A DNA stretch of 18,727 nucleotides from DATHRK01 sp035465395 (GTDB lineage: Bacteria > Gemmatimonadota > Gemmatimonadetes > Longimicrobiales > RSA9), in NCBI GenBank assembly GCA_035465395.1, contig DATHRK010000094.1, forward strand, positions 1 to 18,727. Reading direction: 5' to 3'. Below, piece after piece: positions 14,359 to 18,727 of this stretch. Position numbers and translations under genes: made by a program. Below the pieces are notes generated by a model, which was not told where the DNA came from, ran no database searches, and was given only the letters and a program-made list of their open reading frames with translations. The stretch's first letter is position 1, and every line of letters starts with the position of its first letter.

Positions 14359-14827
14359 GGATCGCGCGGAGCGTGTGCAGGGTCTCGAGTGCGGCCACCA
14401 TCGCCTCCCGACCTTTGTTGCCGGCGCCGGGCGCGGCGCGGCGAGCGGCCTGCGCCACGTCGTCGGTCGTCAGCAGGCCGAAGCCCAGGGGCACGCCGTG
14501 CTCGTGGGCGACCGACGCGAGGCCGCGCGCGGCCTCGCCGGCGACGTAGTCGAAGTGCGGCGTCTCGCCGCGCACGACGCACCCCAGCGCCACGACCGCG
14601 TCGAAGCGGCCCGATGCGGCAGCCTCCCGCGCGGCGACCGGCAGCTCCCATGCGCCCGGGAGGCGGAAGACGGGCGTCGCGTCCTCGGACAGACCGGCGG
14701 CGGCGGCGGCCTCGCGGGCGCCTGCCAGGAGCCCCTCGGTGATCGCTTCGTGGAAACGGCTGACCAGGATCGCGACGGAGATCCCCTCCATGCGCGGCGG
14801 CAGCCGATCTGCTGCGGTGCCCGCCAT
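14333..14827 (-). CDS. ribH: 6,7-dimethyl-8-ribityllumazine synthase
   Basis: The 164-residue enzyme condenses 5-amino-6-ribitylaminouracil with 3,4-dihydroxy-2-butanone 4-phosphate to give lumazine, the penultimate riboflavin step. Motifs are VSRFHEAITEGLL (residues 22-34), PGAWELPVAA (58-67), ALGCVVRGETPHFDYVAGEAARGL (80-103) with the expected catalytic His91, and PLGFGLLTTDD (113-123) followed by AGNKGREAM (135-143). Trp60 replaces the common Phe in GAFE. The ATG start shares one base with the ribBA stop (TGATG). The N-terminal extension of about 14 residues before GISVAILVSRF is common in the family. Confidence 0.96.
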   Translation of the reverse strand: MAGTAADRLPPRMEGISVAILVSRFHEAITEGLLAGAREAAAAAGLSEDATPVFRLPGAWELPVAAREAAASGRFDAVVALGCVVRGETPHFDYVAGEAARGLASVAHEHGVPLGFGLLTTDDVAQAARRAAPGAGNKGREAMVAALETLHTLRAIRGNGEPSA

Positions 14828-16044
14828 CAGCCGCCTTCGACCACGCGCATGAGGTGGCCGAGCTTCTCGGCCTTGGTGTTCAGGTACGCCCGGTTGTGCT
14901 CGGTCGGCTCCACCTGCAGCGGCTCGCGCCCCGTCACTTCCAGCGCGTAACCGTCGAGGCCGACGATCTTGCGCGGGTTGTTGGTCAGCAGCCGGATGCT
15001 GCTGAGGCCGAGGTCCAGCAGGATCTGCGCACCGATGCCGTAGTCGCGCAGGTCCGGCTTGAACCCGAGCTCCTCGTTCGCCTCGACGGTGTCACTGCCC
15101 TCGTCCTGCAGCGCGTAGGCTCGGATCTTGTTGCCGAGTCCGATCCCGCGCCCCTCCTGGCGCAGGTAGACGAGCGCGCCGGCGCCCACTTCGGCGATGC
15201 GGCGAAGCGCCGCCTGGAGCTGCTCGCCGCAGTCGCAGCGCCGGGAGTGGAACACGTCGCCGGTCAGGCATTCCGAGTGCATGCGCACCAGCACGTCCTC
15301 CTTGCCCTCGATATCGCCCTTCACCAGCGCCACGTGCTCGCCGTGGTCGATCTGGTTCTCGTAGGCGATCACGCGGAAGTCGCCGTGCGGCGTCGGCAGG
15401 CGCGCCTCGGCGACGCGCTGGACGAGGCGCTCGGTGCGCAACCGGTGGGCGACGATCTGCGCAACGGTGACGAAGGGGATGCCGTGCTGCGCCGCGAACT
15501 CCTCGAGCTCGGGCCGGCGGGCCATCGTGCCGTCTTCGTTGAGGATCTCGCAGATCACGCCGGCGGGCTCGACGCCGGCCAGCCGCGCCAGGTCCACCGA
15601 AGCCTCCGTCTGGCCCACGCGCCGCAGGACACCGCCGGGCACCGCGCGCAGCGGGAAGACGTGGCCGGGGCGGATGAAATCACCGGGCAACGACCCCGGA
15701 TCGGCGAGGAGGCGGATCGTCGTGGCGCGGTCGAACGCGCTGATGCCGGTGCTGACGCCGAAGCGGGGGTGGGCATCCACCGACACGGTGAACGCAGTGC
15801 CGCGGCGATCCTGGTTGCGCTCCGCCATCGGCCGCAGCTCCAGGCCCGTGGCTTGTTCTTCTGTGATCGCGACGCAGATCAGGCCGCGGCCGTGCCGCGC
15901 CATGAAGTTGACCAGCTCGGGCGTGATCAGGGATGCGGCGCAGACGAGGTCGCCCTCGTTCTCGCGGTCTTCGTCGTCAGCGACGATTGCCAGACCGCCT
16001 TCGCGGATCGCGCGAATGGCGTCTTCGACCTTATCGAACGGCAT
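14827..16044 (-). CDS. ribBA: RibBA, 3,4-dihydroxy-2-butanone-4-phosphate synthase / GTP cyclohydrolase II
   Basis: The 405-residue fusion supplies both precursors of lumazine. The RibB half (about residues 1-205) has the metal-binding acidic motif DDEDRENEGD (23-32), MARHGRGLICVA (48-59), FGVSTGISAFDRATTI (95-110), GHVFPLRA (127-134) and GVICEIL (162-168). The RibA half has HSECLTGDVFHSRRCDCGEQL (256-276) with zinc-binding Cys259, Cys270 and Cys272, the substrate loop RQEGRGIGLGNKI (295-307), and DLRDYGIGAQIL (331-342) followed by LLTNNPRKIVGL (352-363). Both halves look catalytically complete. The ATG at 16044 gives the usual N-terminus (FDKVEDAIRAIREGG). ribE ends 26 nt upstream. Confidence 0.97.
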   Translation of the reverse strand: MPFDKVEDAIRAIREGGLAIVADDEDRENEGDLVCAASLITPELVNFMARHGRGLICVAITEEQATGLELRPMAERNQDRRGTAFTVSVDAHPRFGVSTGISAFDRATTIRLLADPGSLPGDFIRPGHVFPLRAVPGGVLRRVGQTEASVDLARLAGVEPAGVICEILNEDGTMARRPELEEFAAQHGIPFVTVAQIVAHRLRTERLVQRVAEARLPTPHGDFRVIAYENQIDHGEHVALVKGDIEGKEDVLVRMHSECLTGDVFHSRRCDCGEQLQAALRRIAEVGAGALVYLRQEGRGIGLGNKIRAYALQDEGSDTVEANEELGFKPDLRDYGIGAQILLDLGLSSIRLLTNNPRKIVGLDGYALEVTGREPLQVEPTEHNRAYLNTKAEKLGHLMRVVEGG

Positions 16045-16070
16045 GGTTGGCTCGCCCCGGCGAGGCGGCG

Positions 16071-16697
16071 TCAGGACCTCGGAGGTTCCCGCCGCAGCGC
16101 CTCGCCCATCGACTCCAGGTGCTTCGCCACGTACCGCCCGATGAGGTCCGCCTCCAGGTTGACCGCAGATCCGGGCCGGAGCCGGGCGAAGTTCGTGTGT
16201 GTCCAAGTGTAAGGAATCACGGCCAGGCGCGCGACCGTCGGAGAGGGCATTTCGGCCACCGTCATGCTGACCCCGTCGATGGCCAGGGAGCCCCGTTCCA
16301 CGGTCGCCCGCGCCACTTCCTCGGGCAGCGCGACGTCCACCAGATGCTGTTCCCCGTCCTCCTCGATCGCTACCACCGTCCCCACGCCGTCGACGTGGCC
16401 CTGCACGATATGCCCTCCGAAGCGGTCGCCGGCGGCCATCGCCCGCTCCAGGTTGACCGCTCGCCCCTCCGCCACCTCTCCCAGGGTCGTGCGTGAGAGC
16501 GTCGTCGCGGTCGCGTCGACCCCGAAGCCACGGGTCGTGACGTCGGTCGCCGTGAGGCAGACGCCGTCGACCGCGACCGAGTCGCCGGGTCGCAGATCGG
16601 CGAGCACCGCGGACGCCGCCAGCTCGATCCGCCGGCCCCCACCGAGCGGGCGCACGCCGGTGATCCGGCCTACTTCCTCGACGATGCCCGAGAACAC
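16071..16697 (-). CDS. ribE: Riboflavin synthase alpha chain
   Basis: The 208-residue enzyme dismutates two lumazine molecules to riboflavin and 5-amino-6-ribitylaminouracil. The two tandem lumazine-binding barrels are visible. The first begins FSGIVEEVGRI (residues 2-12) with SVAVDGVCLT (40-49). The second contains GGHIVQGHVDGVG (94-106), LAIDGVSMTV (138-147) and the C-terminal THTNF (166-170), NLEADLIGRYV (180-190). The start is GTG 16697, giving the family N-terminus (M)FSGIVEEVG; a longer frame would overlap ribD. It begins 5 nt after the ribD stop, with a GGGGG-rich ribosome binding region inside the ribD end. Confidence 0.96.
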   Translation of the reverse strand: MFSGIVEEVGRITGVRPLGGGRRIELAASAVLADLRPGDSVAVDGVCLTATDVTTRGFGVDATATTLSRTTLGEVAEGRAVNLERAMAAGDRFGGHIVQGHVDGVGTVVAIEEDGEQHLVDVALPEEVARATVERGSLAIDGVSMTVAEMPSPTVARLAVIPYTWTHTNFARLRPGSAVNLEADLIGRYVAKHLESMGEALRREPPRS

Positions 16698-16702
16698 GCG
16701 GC

Positions 16703-17875
16703 TCAACCCCCTCTCTCGGCCGCGGCGCCCGGCGAGGCTCCGCCGGCGCGGCCACCGGTCCGATCCCATGCGATCTCGACGTCCCGACCGCGCGATACGA
16801 TCCGCGAAACCTGCCAGCCCGCGGGCGACCCGGGAGCGAAGGCGCCACCCGGGAAAGCGGGCACGCCGTCGTCACCGAAGGTCCGCGGGGCCACGAAGGC
16901 GTGCAGTCGGTGGACGAGATCCGCGGACAGCAGCGACCCGGCGAGTCGGCCACCGCCCTCGCAGAGCACCGCGTGCGCGCCCGCCTGCTCCAACGCGTCG
17001 AGCAGCGCGCTCGGCTCGAGCCCAGCCGATCCGCGCGGCAGGGGTACCACGCGCGCGCCCGTCGCCGACAACGCGCCGCGCCGAGCGGGGTCCGCGTCTT
17101 CCGCCACGAACACCCAGGCTTCGCCCGCGTCGGCGCGGAGCAGCCGGGCCTGGGGGGACAACCGCGCCTCGGTGTCGGCCACCGCGCGGATGGGCGGCAG
17201 ACGGGGGCGGATCGCGCCACGCGCGGTCAGCTCCGGGTCGTCCACGGCGGCGGTCGTCGAGCCGACCAGGATCGCGTCGTAACCGGCGCGCAGGTCGAGC
17301 GCCGCTGCCCGGGCCTCGGGGCCCGTCACGGCCGTCTCCTCGCCCCGCAGGCCGAGCTTTCCGTCCAGCGAGAGCGCGAGCTTGAGCGCGACGAAGGGGC
17401 CCTCCCCCGCCTGCCGGTGGAAGAACGCCGCGTTCTGCGAACGCACGGCGGATGCGCGCACCGGCCCCTCGACCGCCACCCCCGCGGCGGCGAGGGCGCG
17501 GGCGCCGCCCGCTGCGCGCGGGTGCGGATCGCTCGCGCCGAAGACCACGCGCGCCACGCCCGCCTCGACGATCGCGTCCGCGCAGGGAGGCGTCTTGCCG
17601 TGATGCGCGCACGGCTCGAGGGTGACGTACAGCGTAGCCCCGCGGGCGGCCTCCCCCGCCGCGCGCAGCGCGGCGATCTCGGCGTGGTCGCCTCCGAAGC
17701 GCTCGTGCCAGCCCTCTCCGACGACGCGCCCCTCACGAACGACGATCGCCCCCACCATCGGATTCGGCCGCACCCGGCCCCAGCCGCGCTCGGCCAGCGC
17801 GAGCGCACGGCTCATGGGGTCGATGGCCGGCTCGGCGGCACCGGGCGCGCCGGGAACGGAGCTCGGGGCGGGCAC
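16703..17875 (-). CDS. ribD: RibD, diaminohydroxyphosphoribosylaminopyrimidine deaminase / reductase
   Basis: The bifunctional enzyme carries out deamination and then side-chain reduction of the pyrimidine intermediate. In a 390-residue reading, the deaminase domain has RPNPMVGAIVV (residues 36-46), the zinc motif HAEIAAL (64-70) and TLEPCAHHGKTPPCADAI (85-102) with Cys89 and Cys98. ASDPHP (114-119) replaces the more usual DPNP. The reductase domain has FVALKLALSLDGKLG (161-175), ILVGSTTAAVDDPELT (202-217) and CEGGGRLAGSLL (305-316). Start choice is uncertain: GTG 17875 keeps an Asp before the MSRALALAERG helix but adds about 20 low-complexity residues, while ATG 17815 gives 370 residues, closer to the family length. 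Neither has a clear ribosome binding site. It follows an outer-membrane-type gene by 5 nt if the GTG is used. Confidence 0.94.
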   Translation of the reverse strand: MPAPSSVPGAPGAAEPAIDPMSRALALAERGWGRVRPNPMVGAIVVREGRVVGEGWHERFGGDHAEIAALRAAGEAARGATLYVTLEPCAHHGKTPPCADAIVEAGVARVVFGASDPHPRAAGGARALAAAGVAVEGPVRASAVRSQNAAFFHRQAGEGPFVALKLALSLDGKLGLRGEETAVTGPEARAAALDLRAGYDAILVGSTTAAVDDPELTARGAIRPRLPPIRAVADTEARLSPQARLLRADAGEAWVFVAEDADPARRGALSATGARVVPLPRGSAGLEPSALLDALEQAGAHAVLCEGGGRLAGSLLSADLVHRLHAFVAPRTFGDDGVPAFPGGAFAPGSPAGWQVSRIVSRGRDVEIAWDRTGGRAGGASPGAAAERGG

Positions 17876-17880
17876 GTGGG

Positions 17881-18727
17881 CTAGTAGGTGAAGCGGAAGG
17901 ACAGCGAGCCGAACCAGGCGCTGTCGGTACCGTCCCGATCGGCCACCTCGGAGGCCTGCGCAGCCCCGCCCTCGATCCACCCGGCCTCGCCGGCCACCTG
18001 GAACACGAGGAAGGTCCACCCGACGCCGGCGAACGCGCTCCAGCGCGCCTCGTCCAGGTCGCGTACGCCCGACGCCTCGATGCCGCCCAGGGTGCTCCGG
18101 TAGACCACGCCGATGGCGCCCGAGGCGTCGTCCCAGCCCGCCCCGGCGACGGCATCGAGCTGCCCGATCCGCTTGCCGAGCGTGGCGCGCAGCGACAGCG
18201 CCGTGGCCTCCGCGTTCCAAACGGGCGGCGCCCCCATGTCGCCAGCCGTGAGCGACGCCACGCCCCGGTACATGGCCGACACGGACAGCCCCGGCAGTGT
18301 GAACGATTCACGCAGGATCCCCACCCGCGCGCCGGCTCCCCAGGTGAACGACTCACCCACATCGATGGACCCGCCGCCCCCGAGCCAGCCCGCCGAAGCG
18401 AGCGCGTCGATGGAGAGCACGCCGCCGACCGTGGGTGCGGCGAAGAAGCCGTCGAAGATCGCGAGCGCGCCGTCCGCCGACAGCGCCACCAGGGTCCCCT
18501 TCCCGGCCGCCTCGCCCCCGTCGGCGGCCGGGGCGAAGGCGTCGGAGCCCACGGCGGACAGGCGCAGCGCCACGCTGGCGTGCCGGCTCGACGCGGTGCG
18601 GCGCCCCAGCGTGCTCGCCGCGCCGGGAAGCGGCGCGCCCCCCGACGCCGCCAGCACGGCGCGGGCGCGCGCGTCCACGGCGGAGACCACGGCGCGCGCG
18701 CACTCCGGTTCGGCGGGCGGGCACACC
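17881..18727 (-). CDS. Probable outer-membrane beta-barrel protein, N-terminus beyond right edge
   Basis: About 281 C-terminal residues are in the window and the frame is still open at the right edge, so the start and any signal peptide are missing. A GTG at 18726 is in frame but nothing marks it as a true start, since the first residues (CPPAEPECARAVVSAVDARARAVL) read like the interior of a mature protein. The rest alternates polar and hydrophobic residues with many Gly and aromatic positions (for example GESFTWGAGARVGILRE, LSVSAMYRGVASL, AFAGVGWTFLVFQVAGEAGW). It ends SLSFRFTY, an aromatic C-terminal strand as in barrel proteins inserted by the BAM complex. I do not recognise the family. 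The ribD gene follows 5 to 65 nt later, so it probably shares the transcript. Confidence 0.72.
   Translation of the reverse strand, partial: VCPPAEPECARAVVSAVDARARAVLAASGGAPLPGAASTLGRRTASSRHASVALRLSAVGSDAFAPAADGGEAAGKGTLVALSADGALAIFDGFFAAPTVGGVLSIDALASAGWLGGGGSIDVGESFTWGAGARVGILRESFTLPGLSVSAMYRGVASLTAGDMGAPPVWNAEATALSLRATLGKRIGQLDAVAGAGWDDASGAIGVVYRSTLGGIEASGVRDLDEARWSAFAGVGWTFLVFQVAGEAGWIEGGAAQASEVADRDGTDSAWFGSLSFRFTY

Noticed and set aside
14827..17220. Single 797-residue protein covering ribBA and sequence upstream
   Set aside because: Only the last 405 residues are RibBA-like; the rest is an out-of-frame reading of ribE and ribD.
1..18727. CRISPR array, insertion sequence, prophage, tRNA (including tRNA-Sec), rRNA or attachment site
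   Set aside because: No regularly spaced repeats, transposase or phage motifs, terminal inverted repeats or cloverleaf sequences were noticed by eye, and the genes are core functions. A covariance-model search would be needed to exclude small RNAs.
1..18727. Broken genes or in-frame UGA selenocysteine codons in this window
   Set aside because: Every recognised gene reads through at about its family length with key residues intact, so no pseudogene, frameshift or selenoprotein is supported.

Overview
The window is about 18.7 kb of very GC-rich bacterial chromosome, gene-dense and almost free of intergenic space. A fragment of an outer-membrane-type protein at the right edge and the overall gene set point to a diderm bacterium. 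The combination of high GC, a mannose-type PTS next to hprK, and GTG starts throughout makes me think of Gemmatimonadota or a near relative. That placement is inference from general pattern and would need a phylogeny. No mobile element, CRISPR array, tRNA, rRNA or integration scar is visible. This looks like core chromosome, not an accessory island.

Layout. From the right edge (18727) down to 3087 every gene is on the minus strand and nearly contiguous, with stop/start overlaps or gaps under about 50 nt. In transcription order: a 5'-truncated beta-barrel-like protein; riboflavin genes ribD, ribE, ribBA and ribH; nusB; a family-4 glycosyltransferase with an apparent CTG start; hpf (ribosome hibernation factor); hprK; a mannose-family PTS permease as four separate genes (EIIA, EIIB, EIIC, EIID); ptsH (HPr); ptsI (enzyme I); a DUF151 bifunctional-nuclease-domain protein; an unrecognised signal-peptide/beta-domain/membrane protein; recO; and selB. 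The only plus-strand gene is a fructose/nitrogen-type EIIA (ptsN-like, 2635-3090). It has a near-consensus sigma70 promoter and overlaps selB tail to tail. Divergent from it, on the minus strand, lie dusB, larB and a partial multi-spanning membrane protein that runs off the left edge and is coupled to larB by a GTGA overlap.

How the genes work together. The riboflavin block supplies most of the pathway from GTP and ribulose 5-phosphate to riboflavin. The centre encodes a complete phosphorelay, PEP to EI to HPr to EIIA/EIIB to EIIC/EIID. HPr carries both the histidine phosphorylated by EI and a serine in the context recognised by HprK, so both layers of control look intact. The order hpf-hprK-EIIA(man)-HPr recalls the proteobacterial rpoN-hpf-ptsN-hprK-rapZ-manX-npr neighbourhood. 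Here rpoN and rapZ are missing from the run, a full permease and EI are inserted, and ptsN sits alone at the far end. No sugar-metabolism gene is present, so the transported substrate, if any, cannot be inferred. The remaining genes are translation, RNA or DNA maintenance functions: nusB, dusB, recO, selB and hpf. SelB implies selenocysteine use elsewhere in the genome.

I did not find a clearly new system. The best leads are the rearranged PTS/hibernation cluster, the CTG-initiated glycosyltransferase, selB embedded in a housekeeping run, a possibly leaderless dusB, and three uncharacterised envelope proteins tied to conserved genes.
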